DNA of 58,598 nucleotides, from the NCBI RefSeq assembly GCF_002432125.1, contig NZ_DJFS01000020.1, forward strand, positions 372 to 58,969, read 5' to 3'. Positions 1 through 10,535 of the stretch are shown here, piece after piece. This stretch comes from Brevundimonas sp. UBA5866. Lineage in GTDB: Bacteria > Pseudomonadota > Alphaproteobacteria > Caulobacterales > Caulobacteraceae. The position numbers and the translations under genes were made by a program. The first letter of the stretch is position 1, and each line of letters opens with the position of its first letter. Below the pieces are notes generated by a model. That model searched no databases and had not been told where the DNA came from. It saw nothing but the letters and a program-made list of their open reading frames with translations.

Positions 1-759
1 AAGGACAGCCTGCGGACCGCCGACATGCTGCTGATCGACGACGTCCAGTTCGTGGGCGGCAAGGCTTCCACCCAGGAAGAACTGCTGAACACCCTGACCT
101 CGCTGATCGAGGACGGCAAACGCATCGTTCTGTCGGCTGACCGCGCGCCGGTGGCCCTGACCGATATCGAACCGCGCCTTCGCAGCCACCTGGCTGCCGG
201 CCTGACCTGCCCGGTCGAAGCCGCTGACCGCACCCTCAAGGTGGCCGTGGCCCAAAGCCGCCTGCGCGCCCTGGCCAAGCTGGGTGTCGTCGCCGGCGAG
301 GCCCGCCCCGAGGTTCTCGAGCATATGGTGGACCGTACGCCGGGCTCCATGCGCGAACTGGAAGGTGCCGTGAACACCCTGGCCGCCGTTGCCGGTGCCC
401 GCCTGTCGACCCTGACCGTCGAAGAAGTCCAGTCCCTGCTGGGCACCTCGATGCGTGGTGGTCCGGAGCGTCGCATCACCGTCGACGAAATCCAGAAGAC
501 CGTCGCCGAGCATTTCAACCTGAAACAGGCCGATCTGCTGAGCGAGCGCCGCACCCGTGCCATCGCCCGCCCGCGCCAGATCGCCATGTATCTGTGCAAG
601 CAGCACACGACCCGTTCCTATCCGGACATCGGCCGTCGCTTCGGTGGCCGTGACCACACCACCGTCCTGCACGGTGTCCGCAAGATCGAGGAAATGCTGT
701 CGCAGGACGAACAGATCGCCCGCGACGTCGAGGCCCTGACGCGCAAACTGCGCGGATAG
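1..759 (+). CDS. dnaA: Chromosomal replication initiator protein DnaA (C-terminal part, 5' end outside window)
   Basis: The frame is open from base 1, so the gene starts upstream of the window and about 252 codons are present. DnaA is the AAA+ ATPase that binds DnaA boxes at oriC and opens the duplex. The visible part starts at the Walker B segment (LLIDDVQFVGG), continues through the AAA+ lid with the sensor region, and ends with the domain IV helix-turn-helix carrying the DnaA signature (RFGGRDHTTVLHGVRKIE). The protein ends RKLRG. Its last codons lie inside the first of three near-identical short hairpins (740-821). dnaN follows in the same direction, as is usual close to an origin. Identification is certain; only the N-terminus is missing. 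Confidence 0.98.
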   Translation, partial: KDSLRTADMLLIDDVQFVGGKASTQEELLNTLTSLIEDGKRIVLSADRAPVALTDIEPRLRSHLAAGLTCPVEAADRTLKVAVAQSRLRALAKLGVVAGEARPEVLEHMVDRTPGSMRELEGAVNTLAAVAGARLSTLTVEEVQSLLGTSMRGGPERRITVDEIQKTVAEHFNLKQADLLSERRTRAIARPRQIAMYLCKQHTTRSYPDIGRRFGGRDHTTVLHGVRKIEEMLSQDEQIARDVEALTRKLRG

Positions 760-821
760 AAGTGTAATGCCGCGCAAACTGCGCGGATAAAACGAAGAAT
801 GTCGCGCAAACTGCGCGGCTA
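740..821. repeat. Three tandem copies of a 19-bp hairpin unit at the dnaA 3' end
   Basis: The unit CGCGCAAACTGCGCGGATA occurs at 740-758 and 771-789, and with one change (GGCTA) at 803-821, giving a period of 31-32 bp. Each unit contains a perfect inverted repeat, CGCGCA-AAC-TGCGCG. Copy 1 includes the last dnaA codons and stop. The intervening sequences differ, so the hairpin unit rather than the whole period is conserved. It could have arisen by duplication of the gene end. Function is unknown. Confidence 0.85.
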
Positions 822-844
822 AGCTTCATCCCGCACTGAAAACT

Positions 845-875
845 GGCCGCGCTTCCCCCGGAGCGCGGCCTTTTT
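845..875 (+). terminator. Rho-independent terminator after dnaA
   Basis: GGCCGCGC (845-852) and GCGCGGCC (863-870) form an 8-bp GC-rich stem with a 10-base loop, followed by TTTTT. It lies between dnaA and dnaN, so dnaN should have its own promoter in 876-1037. I saw only a weak DnaA-box-like sequence there (TGTGGATTT, 897-905). Confidence 0.85.
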
Positions 876-1037
876 CATAGCCCCCATAAGGTGCTCTGTG
901 GATTTTCCGCTTCGATTTGGGGGGAAGCACCGCGTTAGAGCCCCTCAGGCGTTGCGGCTGACGCGCAATCCGCTAGTGTCGTCGTCCATATATTTCGATC
1001 GGGGGCGTCAATCCCGATCGCGACCGGGCGAGACCAC

Positions 1038-2156
1038 ATGCAGCTGACTATCGAACGTTCCGCGCTTCTCCGGGCTCTGGGCCACGTCCAGAGCGTAGTT
1101 GAGCGCCGCAACACCATTCCGATCCTGTCGAACGTGCTGCTGACGGCGGGCCGTGACCGGCTGTCGTTCGCGGCGACCGACCTCGACATGGAAATGGTCG
1201 ATGAGGCCGAAGCCCAGGTGAATGTCGAGGGCCAGATCACCGCCCCCGCCCACACCCTGTACGAAATCGTCCGCAAACTGCCCGATGGCGCCGAGGTCAG
1301 CCTGACCTATTCGGGCGACGATCCCCGTCTGGTCGTCTCGGCGGGACGTTCCAAATTCAATCTGCCGGTTCTTCCGGCGGGTGACTTCCCCGTCATGTCG
1401 AACGAGGCCTCGGGCGCGCGCTATACGCTGCCCAAGGAAGATCTGGCCCGCCTGATCGACAAGACCCGTTTTGCCGTCTCGACCGAAGAGACGCGCTACT
1501 ATCTGAACGGCCTGTACCTGCACACCGTCGCGGACGGCGGCATTCCGCTGCTGCGCGCCGTGGCGACCGACGGTCACCGTCTGGCCCTGGCCGAAACCCC
1601 GGCTCCGGAAGGCGCTGCGGGCGGTCCGGGCGTCATCGTCCCGCGCAAGACCGTGGATCAGGTCCGTCGTCTGCTGGATGACGGTGCCGGTCCGGTCGAG
1701 GTTCAGGTCTCGGCCCAGAAGATCCGTTTCGAGTTCGGCGAAGCCAGCCTGACCTCCAAGGTCATCGACGGCGCCTTCCCCGACTATATGCGCGTCATTC
1801 CCAAGGGGAACGACAAGACTGCCGACATCGACAACAGCCTGTTCGCCAAGGCCGTTGACCGTGTGGCCACCATCTCGGCTGAAAAGAGCCGCTCGGTGAA
1901 GCTGGCCTTCGACAATGACCGCGTAAAACTGACCGTCCGCAACATGGAAGCAGGGCAAGCCGAGGAAGAGGTCGAAATCGGCTATTCGGACGAGCCGTTC
2001 GAAATCGGCTTCAACGCCCGCTACCTGCTGGACGTCGCCGGCCAGATCACCGGCGAGATCGCCAGCTTCAAATTCGCCGACGCCGCCAGCCCCACGCTGG
2101 TGCTCGATCCGGCGGATGTCGGCGTGCAGTACGTGCTGATGCCGCTGCGCGTCTAA
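1038..2156 (+). CDS. dnaN: DNA polymerase III subunit beta (sliding clamp)
   Basis: The 372-residue product has the normal length of the bacterial beta clamp, which encircles DNA as a dimer and tethers the replicative polymerase and its partners. The N-terminus (MQLTIERSALLRALGHVQSVVERRNT in spaced form: MQLTIERSALL then GHVQSVVERRNTIPILSNVL) and C-terminus (YVLMPLRV) are typical of the family, and three clamp folds of about 120 residues each are expected. ATG at 1038 is the natural start. It follows dnaA after a terminator and precedes recF, the standard order near an origin. Confidence 0.98.
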   Translation: MQLTIERSALLRALGHVQSVVERRNTIPILSNVLLTAGRDRLSFAATDLDMEMVDEAEAQVNVEGQITAPAHTLYEIVRKLPDGAEVSLTYSGDDPRLVVSAGRSKFNLPVLPAGDFPVMSNEASGARYTLPKEDLARLIDKTRFAVSTEETRYYLNGLYLHTVADGGIPLLRAVATDGHRLALAETPAPEGAAGGPGVIVPRKTVDQVRRLLDDGAGPVEVQVSAQKIRFEFGEASLTSKVIDGAFPDYMRVIPKGNDKTADIDNSLFAKAVDRVATISAEKSRSVKLAFDNDRVKLTVRNMEAGQAEEEVEIGYSDEPFEIGFNARYLLDVAGQITGEIASFKFADAASPTLVLDPADVGVQYVLMPLRV

Positions 2157-2177
2157 GCATCCCCGATGCGAAATCAG

Positions 2178-2207
2178 GCCCGCCTCTGTCATGGAGGCGG
2201 GCTTTTT
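2178..2207 (+). terminator. Rho-independent terminator after dnaN
   Basis: GCCCGCCTC (2178-2186) pairs with GAGGCGGGC (2193-2201) over a 6-base loop and runs directly into TTTTT. Confidence 0.9.
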
Positions 2208-2323
2208 CGTGCGCCTCCCGCGGGATGGCCGGCAAGCCCCCAAGGTCTCTGGTGAGGGACCGAGAGCATGGGCTATAGACGGTTAGACTTCCTGCGGTCC
2301 GCCGCCTTTCACTGCCCGAACGT

Positions 2324-3448
2324 TTGATCACTTCCCTCGCCATCACGGATTTCCGTTCCTACAGCGCGGCGCGTCTGGATCTGTCCGGCGGGCCTGTGGT
2401 GCTGTACGGGCCGAACGGTTCGGGCAAGACCAATCTGCTTGAGGCCATCAGCCTGCTGACCCCCGGCAAGGGGTTGCGCGGGGCCACGGCGGCGGAGATG
2501 GGACGCCGCGAGCCGGGCGAGGCTATGGGCCGACCGTGGGGTATTTCCACGACGCTGGATACCCCTGACGGAGAGGTCAGGATCGGCACGGGCGTTCAGA
2601 CAATGGGGCCGTCCGCCCGCCGCATCGTGCGCATCGACGCAGAGACGGCGGCACCGGGTCGGATGCTGGAGCATTTGCGCCCTGTCTGGGCCACGCCCGA
2701 ACAGGACCGCCTGTTCTCGGACGCCCGCGCAGACCGCCTCAAATTCTTCGACCGTCTGGTCTTTGCCGCCAATCCCGACCACGCCGCCGCCATCTCCAAC
2801 TATGAGAAGGCGCTTCGCGAGCGTATCCGCCTTCTCTCGAATGAAGACATGCGGCCCGATCCCCGGTGGCTGGATGCTTTGGCGGCCCGCCTGTCCGAGG
2901 CGGGAGCGCGGGCTGCCGTCAACCGTGTGGCCGCGTTGAAAGCCCTTCAGGACGGCATCGATGCCCGCGCCGACCGCCCCTTCCCCCTCGCCGACCTTGG
3001 CCTTGAAGGTCCCGCCGAACAGATGGCCAAGGACGGTGCGGACGAAAACGATATCCTTTCCATGCTGGGCGAAGGCTTTGCCCGCGCCCGCGCCCGTGAC
3101 GGGGCGGCGGGCCGCAGCCTGTTCGGCCCGCACCGCACGGACCTGACCGCCATCCACCGCGAAAAGAACCGCCCCGCCGCCGAAGGCTCATCGGGCGAGC
3201 AGAAGGCGCTGGTACTGAACCTGATCCTCGCCCAGACGGCGCGCCTGTCCGAGGGCACGGCCAGACCTGTCCTTCTGCTGGACGAAGCCCCGGCCCATCT
3301 GGACGAGGGGCGCCGTGCCGCCCTGTTCGACGAGATAGAGGCACTGGGTCTCCAGGCCTTTATGACAGGCACAGAACGCCCTCTTTTCGAAGCTCTTGAA
3401 GGGCGCGCCCAGTTCGTCTCTGTGGGACCGGACGGCCTGCGGTCATAA
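2324..3448 (+). CDS. recF: DNA replication/repair protein RecF
   Basis: A 374-residue SMC-like ATPase that loads RecA at gapped DNA through the RecFOR route. Walker A is GPNGSGKT (residues 29-36), the ABC signature-like segment is EGSSGEQKAL, and Walker B is PVLLLDEAPAHLD. The start is a TTG (2324). No ATG lies upstream in frame before a stop at 2276, and the product begins with the typical MITSLAITDFRSY. The dnaN terminator separates it from dnaN. It sits between dnaN and gyrB in the canonical order. Confidence 0.96.
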   Translation: MITSLAITDFRSYSAARLDLSGGPVVLYGPNGSGKTNLLEAISLLTPGKGLRGATAAEMGRREPGEAMGRPWGISTTLDTPDGEVRIGTGVQTMGPSARRIVRIDAETAAPGRMLEHLRPVWATPEQDRLFSDARADRLKFFDRLVFAANPDHAAAISNYEKALRERIRLLSNEDMRPDPRWLDALAARLSEAGARAAVNRVAALKALQDGIDARADRPFPLADLGLEGPAEQMAKDGADENDILSMLGEGFARARARDGAAGRSLFGPHRTDLTAIHREKNRPAAEGSSGEQKALVLNLILAQTARLSEGTARPVLLLDEAPAHLDEGRRAALFDEIEALGLQAFMTGTERPLFEALEGRAQFVSVGPDGLRS

Positions 3449-3621
3449 GTCCGCACAGGCATGAGGGTTTTCACATGCTTAAAGCCGTCAAAAGCTGGCT
3501 TTTTGCCTCAAAATTCCTATATGTTGGAGGACTTCGGAGCGTGCTGAATTGCACCTTCGAAATGGCGACCCAACCGCCGCCACTTCCCTGTCCGACCCAC
3601 GGACTTTGAGCCGACGTTTTC

Positions 3622-6060
<2,439 letters not shown>

Positions 6061-6092
6061 GCCTCGAGGCCCCTGTCCGCCAATCCAAAAGA

Positions 6093-6127
6093 AACTGGCT
6101 GCTTCGTTCGGAGCAGCCAGTTTTTTT
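6093..6127. terminator. Terminator between gyrB and copB (probably bidirectional)
   Basis: AACTGGCTGCT (6093-6103) pairs perfectly with AGCAGCCAGTT (6112-6122) and is followed by further T residues. The opposite strand also has a T-rich tail (TTTCTTTTGG), so it can end both gyrB and the converging copper operon. Confidence 0.9.
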
Positions 6128-6206
6128 ATTGCCACGGCTTCAGGTCACGAGCGGGCCATGAAGCTCAAGGCGTCGGTCCTACTGCGGGCACCACATGCCC
6201 CGATCG

Positions 6207-7295
6207 TCAAAACCAGGCCTTGAGGCCCACCACGATGGCGGTGCTATCGGCATCCTGCCCTTGGGCTGTGGCGTAGTCGGCAGTGCCGCCCAGCGCGCGT
6301 GTCCATTTTACGCCCAAATAGGGAGCCAGTTCTTTGCGGATTTCGTAGCGTAGACTGAGACCGGCACTGACCGAGGTCACACCCGATCCCAGCGACAACT
6401 CGGGGATATTGCTGGCCGACAGGGCCGCCTCAACGGCGGGCTGCAAAATCCATTTTTGGGTGATGCGCTGGTCGTATTCGGCCTCGACACGGGCGGTCAG
6501 ATTTCCCTCGGTCGAGAGATAGGCAAACGCACCGACCTCGAACCAGTAAGGGGCCAGCCCTTCCACACCCACGGTCGCGTGTGTCGTATCCTCACCCTCA
6601 CGCCTGAAATCCTGACGCACACCGGCCTGAAGATTCCAGAACGGGGAGACGGCACGACTGTAAAGCGCCTGGATTTCGCCCTCCCTCGGTGCGCCGCCGA
6701 ACTCACCCTCGCCTTCGGTTTTCCACCAGAAGCGGTTGATATCGCCGCCGGTCCAACCTTGGGCCTTCCAGCCATAGGATTCCACACCGTCACCAAAGCG
6801 GGCCTCAAGTCCGTCGATAAAGACCCCGGTCACGCGCATGCCCCCATTCTCCAGAAGCAGTTGCTTGCGCGACGCGGCCATGACGGCGGGATCGAATATC
6901 AGATCCGCTGCATGCGCCGGTTGCGCAAAGGCACCCGCAGGCGGCGGGGTTTCAGCCATGCGGCCACCTACAGCATCGGAACCGGTCGGAATGTCTGCGC
7001 CACCGCGCATGGCCCCCATGTGATGGCCCGCATGCGGGTCGGCTGAAGCCGTGGACACAGGGGGCATACCGTGACCCGCGTGTGGATCTTCCCCGGGTTT
7101 GCTGTGCGGAGTGGATCCGCCCATGTCGTGGCCCGCGTGTGGATCCTCTTTGGCTTCCGAGGCCGGTTTTTGTGACTGCGCGACAGGCGGTGTTGCGCGC
7201 GCATGGCCCTCATGCCCCGCATGGTTCTGGGCCAGCGCCGGCGCACCAGCCAGCATCAAGGGCGGCAGCACAAGATAGATGGACCAGGATTTCAC
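6207..7295 (-). CDS. copB: Copper resistance protein B (outer-membrane CopB/PcoB family)
   Basis: The 362-residue product has a Sec signal peptide (about residues 1-22, ending ALAQ), then a His/Met-rich region in which DPHAGH occurs three times (residues 51-56, 70-75, 86-91). The rest matches the CopB/PcoB beta-barrel domain, with DLIFDPAVMAASRKQLL, GDINRFWWKTEGEG and a C-terminal aromatic residue (AWF) expected of outer-membrane barrels. Known members bind copper at the outer membrane and work with CopA. It overlaps the end of copA by 4 bp, so the two are translated together. The His-rich repeats are the likely copper-binding part, by inference. Confidence 0.93.
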   Translation of the reverse strand: MKSWSIYLVLPPLMLAGAPALAQNHAGHEGHARATPPVAQSQKPASEAKEDPHAGHDMGGSTPHSKPGEDPHAGHGMPPVSTASADPHAGHHMGAMRGGADIPTGSDAVGGRMAETPPPAGAFAQPAHAADLIFDPAVMAASRKQLLLENGGMRVTGVFIDGLEARFGDGVESYGWKAQGWTGGDINRFWWKTEGEGEFGGAPREGEIQALYSRAVSPFWNLQAGVRQDFRREGEDTTHATVGVEGLAPYWFEVGAFAYLSTEGNLTARVEAEYDQRITQKWILQPAVEAALSASNIPELSLGSGVTSVSAGLSLRYEIRKELAPYLGVKWTRALGGTADYATAQGQDADSTAIVVGLKAWF

Positions 7296-9025
7296 GACGC
7301 ACCTCCGGCCAACGGACGAACGGTGACGACGTTGAACATGCCCGCGTGCATGTGCATCAGAAGGTGACAGTGGAAAGCCCAGTCTCCGGGCGCATCGGCG
7401 GTCAGGTCAAAAGTGACCTTGCCCCCGGGCGCCACATTGACGGTGTGTTTCAACGGCTGGTGGCCGTCATGGCCGTTGACCAGTTCGAAGAAGTGGCCGT
7501 GCAGATGGATCGGGTGGGCCATCATGGTGTTGTTGACCAACGTCACCCGCACGCGCTCGTTCAGCTCGAAACGGATAGGCTCGACCAGCTCCGAAAACCG
7601 GCGACCGTCAAAGCCCCACATGAACCGCTCCATATTGCCGGTCAGGTGGATCTCCATTGTACGTGAAGGCGGACGGCGGTCCTTGTTCGGCGTCAGCGAG
7701 CGCAGATCGGCATAGACCAGTACCCTGTGATCGACATCCTCCAGACCTTGGGGTCTGTCGGCCAGCCGGTTTGAAGGCGACTGCGCAATGGCATCCACCC
7801 CGACACCGACGTCCATGTCTGCCGGTGCATTGGCCGGATCGCGCATGCTGTGTTTCATGCTGCCGTGATCCATACCGCCACTGCCGTGGGCGCTGTGATC
7901 CATACCGCCCATACCCATGTCCTTCATGGTCAGGTTCGGCACTTTCCTCAGAGGCGGAACTTCCGCCGCCATTCCCATGCGCGGGGCAAGCGTGGCGCGG
8001 CCCATTCCCGAGCGGTCGATGGCCTCCGACACAATCGTATAGGCACGGTCCTCTGTGGGGCGGACAATGACATCATAGGTTTCGGCGACCGAGATCTGGA
8101 ATTCATCCACCTCTACCGGGCTCAGGTTCTCGCCATCGGCCTGCACCACGGTCATAGCCAGACCCGGTATGCGGACATTGAAGATGGACATGGCCGAGGC
8201 ATTGATGATGCGCAGGCGCACCCGCTCGCCCGGCCTGAACAATCCGGTCCAATTCTCCTGCGGCCCGTAGCCGTTGATCAGATAGGTGTAGGTGGCGCCG
8301 CTGACGTCCAGAATGTCGCGCGGGTCCATGCGCATCCTGGCCCACATCCGGCGCTCGGCCGCACTCATACCGTCCGAACCGTCCAGAAGACCCGACAGGG
8401 TGGTCTTCTGCCGGTTGAAATAGCCGGGGCTCTTCTTCAGCTTGGCGAGGATTTCGTGCGGATGCATGAAGCTCCAGTCCGACAGGACCAGAACGTGCTC
8501 GCGATCATAGGCAACCGGATCGGCCCCCGCGGGATCGATAACGATCGGGCCATAGTGACCGATCGCCTCCTGAAGCCCCGAATGGCTATGATACCAGTAG
8601 GTACCCGACTGGATCAGCGGGAACTCGTACACGAATGTCTCGCGGGGTCTGATCCCCGGAAAGCTGATACCCGGCACCCCATCCATCTGGAACGGCAGCA
8701 AAAGACCGTGCCAGTGGATCGAGGTATCCTCATCCAGTGTATTGGTTACGGACAGACGCACATTCTGCCCTTCGCGCATCCTGAGCAGAGGCGCGGGCAG
8801 CAGTCCGTTCACCGTCACGGCATGGCCCGTACGACCACCGACTGTGAACTCTGAATGGCCAACAGTCAGATTGATGTTCGGGCCATCCAATCCCGGCAGG
8901 TCAGCACGCAGGCCCGCCGATCCGGTTTGTGCCCACGCGGGCAACAGACCCTGCAGACCCAGAATACCGCCGCCCATTGCGGCACCCCGCAGCAGGGACC
9001 GACGGTCCAGTGTTGTTGTCGCCAT
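7292..9025 (-). CDS. copA: Copper-resistance multicopper oxidase CopA/PcoA
   Basis: A 577-residue periplasmic multicopper oxidase of the CopA/PcoA type, expected to oxidise or bind Cu(I). The N-terminus carries a twin-arginine signal (LDRRSLLRGAAMGGG). Copper-binding motifs are visible: HWHGLLLPFQMDGV, WYHSHSGLQ, HPIHLHGHFFEL, and HCHLLMHMHAGM for the type 1/trinuclear centre. A Met/His-rich insert (KDMGMGGMDHSAHGSGG and GMDHGSMKHSMRD) is typical of copper-handling members. I chose the ATG at 9025; an in-frame GTG at 9046 would add seven residues. It leads copB and lies 157 bases downstream of the ECF sigma gene. Confidence 0.95.
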   Translation of the reverse strand: MATTTLDRRSLLRGAAMGGGILGLQGLLPAWAQTGSAGLRADLPGLDGPNINLTVGHSEFTVGGRTGHAVTVNGLLPAPLLRMREGQNVRLSVTNTLDEDTSIHWHGLLLPFQMDGVPGISFPGIRPRETFVYEFPLIQSGTYWYHSHSGLQEAIGHYGPIVIDPAGADPVAYDREHVLVLSDWSFMHPHEILAKLKKSPGYFNRQKTTLSGLLDGSDGMSAAERRMWARMRMDPRDILDVSGATYTYLINGYGPQENWTGLFRPGERVRLRIINASAMSIFNVRIPGLAMTVVQADGENLSPVEVDEFQISVAETYDVIVRPTEDRAYTIVSEAIDRSGMGRATLAPRMGMAAEVPPLRKVPNLTMKDMGMGGMDHSAHGSGGMDHGSMKHSMRDPANAPADMDVGVGVDAIAQSPSNRLADRPQGLEDVDHRVLVYADLRSLTPNKDRRPPSRTMEIHLTGNMERFMWGFDGRRFSELVEPIRFELNERVRVTLVNNTMMAHPIHLHGHFFELVNGHDGHQPLKHTVNVAPGGKVTFDLTADAPGDWAFHCHLLMHMHAGMFNVVTVRPLAGGAS

Positions 9026-9074
9026 TCCGTTTTGGATCTCGAACACGCCATGAGGCCGCAGCCGTCCGGCAGGA

Positions 9075-9098
9075 TAACTATATTCGAGATACGCAAGG
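9075..9098 (-). promoter_or_regulatory. Candidate promoter element upstream of copA
   Basis: On the minus strand CCTTGC (9098-9093) is followed after 12 bases by TAGTTA. The same CCTTGC hexamer sits upstream of the CnrY-like gene at 10559-10554, also 12 bases before a -10-like sequence. Two occurrences upstream of the two transcription units of one module suggest a shared ECF promoter, but the -10 parts differ and the match is short. Confidence 0.3.
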
Positions 9099-9182
9099 GA
9101 CGCGGATGCCCCTCATGCCGTTTTGCGAAAGGGTGAGCCGACTGTGGCAGAGACACCTGCCGCGCCGTTTCCAGCCTGTAGA

Positions 9183-9749
9183 TCAGACGTTCAAGGCCAG
9201 GCTCAACTTGTGGCGCGCGCGCGCGATGCGCGTCTCGACCGCCTTGGTGGTGACACCCAGGATCCCGGCAATCTCGGCATGGGATCGCCCCTCGATCGCG
9301 GCCAGCAGCAGCGGCTCCTTCAGGGTAGCGGGCAGATCGGCCAAGGCACGGTCCAGTTCGATAAGCCGACGCCGGTCATCCAATCGATCCTCGGCACCGG
9401 CAGTATCCTCGCCCACAGCCAGGGCTTCGGGCGCATCCAGCCCCATGACACCGCGCACGATACGGCGCACGATACGGCGCACCGTACGCTTTCGGCCCCA
9501 GTCCCTGCATTTGTTGACCGCGATGGATCGCAGCCAGATTTCGAATGGACGCTGAGGGTCATAGCGTCGGATCGCCAGCCAAGCCGAAGCATAGGTTTCC
9601 TGCAGCAGGTCGTGGGCTTCGTGCGCATCCCCGACATAGCGACGAATGAAGCGGTACAGATCGCTGCTGGTCGCTGCCATCAAGGCCGAAAAGGCACGAC
9701 GGTCGCCCTGCGCAGCCTTCCATCGGTCGTTGTCATGGCGGTGGATCAC
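9183..9749 (-). CDS. ECF-type RNA polymerase sigma factor, CnrH-like
   Basis: A 188-residue sigma-70 family ECF factor. Region 2 spans about residues 20-90 (DLYRFIRRYVGDAHEAHDLL, FEIWLRSIAVNKCRDWGRK). Region 4 spans about residues 128-182 (LPATLKEPLLLAAIEGRSH, AEIAGILGVTTKAVETRIARAR, the helix-turn-helix). It is preceded by a CnrX-like sensor (8-base gap) and a CnrY-like protein, and followed by copA-copB, so it probably switches on copper or heavy-metal defence. A 12-bp tandem repeat in the linker between regions 2 and 4 encodes RRIVRRIVR. The exact ECF group is not determined. Confidence 0.9.
   Translation of the reverse strand: MIHRHDNDRWKAAQGDRRAFSALMAATSSDLYRFIRRYVGDAHEAHDLLQETYASAWLAIRRYDPQRPFEIWLRSIAVNKCRDWGRKRTVRRIVRRIVRGVMGLDAPEALAVGEDTAGAEDRLDDRRRLIELDRALADLPATLKEPLLLAAIEGRSHAEIAGILGVTTKAVETRIARARHKLSLALNV
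9454..9489 (-). repeat. 12-bp tandem repeat inside the sigma factor gene
   Basis: The plus-strand unit CGCACGATACGG occurs twice in a row, followed by a third, diverged copy (CGCACCGTACGC). It keeps frame and adds a basic Arg-Arg-Ile-Val run (about residues 90-99) in the region 2 to region 4 linker. Confidence 0.7.
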
Positions 9750-9757
9750 TTCGGGCC

Positions 9758-10198
9758 TTATTGACGCTCTTGCGTCAGGGCACCGGCGATTTCCCTATCG
9801 AAAATACGCGCCTGCTCGTCGGTCAGCACGGACCGCATTTCGAAAACATGGGCAATGGTCGCCTTTTGCAGCCCGCCCATAGCGTCGTGGAAATGGTCAA
9901 CCGCAGCGTAGACCTCGGGTGTATCGCCCTTGCTGGCCGAAATGGCAGCCGCCAGTTCGCGGTTGGCTTGGCGGACTTGGGCCTCAAGCGCCTGTCTGCG
10001 GACAGAAAAGCGCGCCTCGATGTCGTCCAGGCGGGCGTTCTGTTCGGCACTGAGGTTGAGTTTTTGATGCACGATATCGTGCACGCCCAGCGGTTGATCC
10101 CGCTTCATCATCCATGAGGCACCCAGCCAGGCACCGCCACCGCTGGCCACAGCAGCCAGTACGACCGTCAGCAGGATCGATTTCCAGCCTGATGTCAT
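9758..10198 (-). CDS. CnrX-like periplasmic heavy-metal sensor
   Basis: A 146-residue protein with one N-terminal membrane segment (about residues 7-29) and a helical periplasmic domain of the CnrX/Spy type. With the ATG at 10198, His40, His44, Glu61, His117 and Met121 fall at exactly the spacing of the known CnrX ligands His42, His46, Glu63, His119 and Met123 of Cupriavidus metallidurans, offset by two. The start overlaps the stop of the upstream gene (ATGA), indicating translational coupling. In the known system CnrX senses Ni/Co and makes CnrY release sigma CnrH. The metal sensed here is unproven; the downstream genes point to copper. Confidence 0.88.
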   Translation of the reverse strand: MTSGWKSILLTVVLAAVASGGGAWLGASWMMKRDQPLGVHDIVHQKLNLSAEQNARLDDIEARFSVRRQALEAQVRQANRELAAAISASKGDTPEVYAAVDHFHDAMGGLQKATIAHVFEMRSVLTDEQARIFDREIAGALTQERQ

Positions 10199-10476
10199 CC
10201 ACCGGCCTCCAGTCTTGCCATCGGCATCAACCCCGCCGAAACGCTGAACACCTGAATGTCGGAGGGGCGCGGCTTGAAGACCTGCCACAACCCGCCGCCA
10301 TTGGTCACACCGATCAACAGGGACACCGCCACCACGGCGAACCGCAGCCGGTGGGTGTGCCTGCGTGCTCTCAGCTCTTGGATGCGGTCCCAGACCCGAT
10401 CCTCGAGGCCAGACAACCGCGCGACTTCCCCTTCGGGAAGAGGCACCGCCAGCATACGCTCAATGTTGTCCGTCAT
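10195..10476 (-). CDS. Small membrane protein, probable CnrY-like anti-sigma factor
   Basis: A 93-residue protein: a cytoplasmic N-terminal part of about 43 residues (MTDNIERMLAVPLPEGEVAR), one membrane segment (RFAVVAVSLLIGVTNGGGLW, about residues 45-66) and a short periplasmic tail. Size, topology and position directly before a CnrX-like gene and an ECF sigma gene match CnrY, the anti-sigma factor of CnrYXH modules; sequence alone would not prove it. I chose the ATG at 10476, preceded by AAGGG, over a longer open frame to 10602. It overlaps the next gene by 4 bp. Confidence 0.72.
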   Translation of the reverse strand: MTDNIERMLAVPLPEGEVARLSGLEDRVWDRIQELRARRHTHRLRFAVVAVSLLIGVTNGGGLWQVFKPRPSDIQVFSVSAGLMPMARLEAGG

Positions 10477-10535
10477 AGCGAACCCTTCATGTACCCGCCC
10501 TATGGATACGCGGGCGGTCGCTTCCTCCCTTGGAA

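Noticed and set aside
740..821. CRISPR array from the triple repeat
   Set aside because: Only three copies, 19-bp units with spacers of about 13 bases, and no cas genes.
897..905. DnaA box upstream of dnaN as evidence for oriC
   Set aside because: TGTGGATTT differs from the consensus at two positions and stands alone; no cluster or AT-rich unwinding region accompanies it here.
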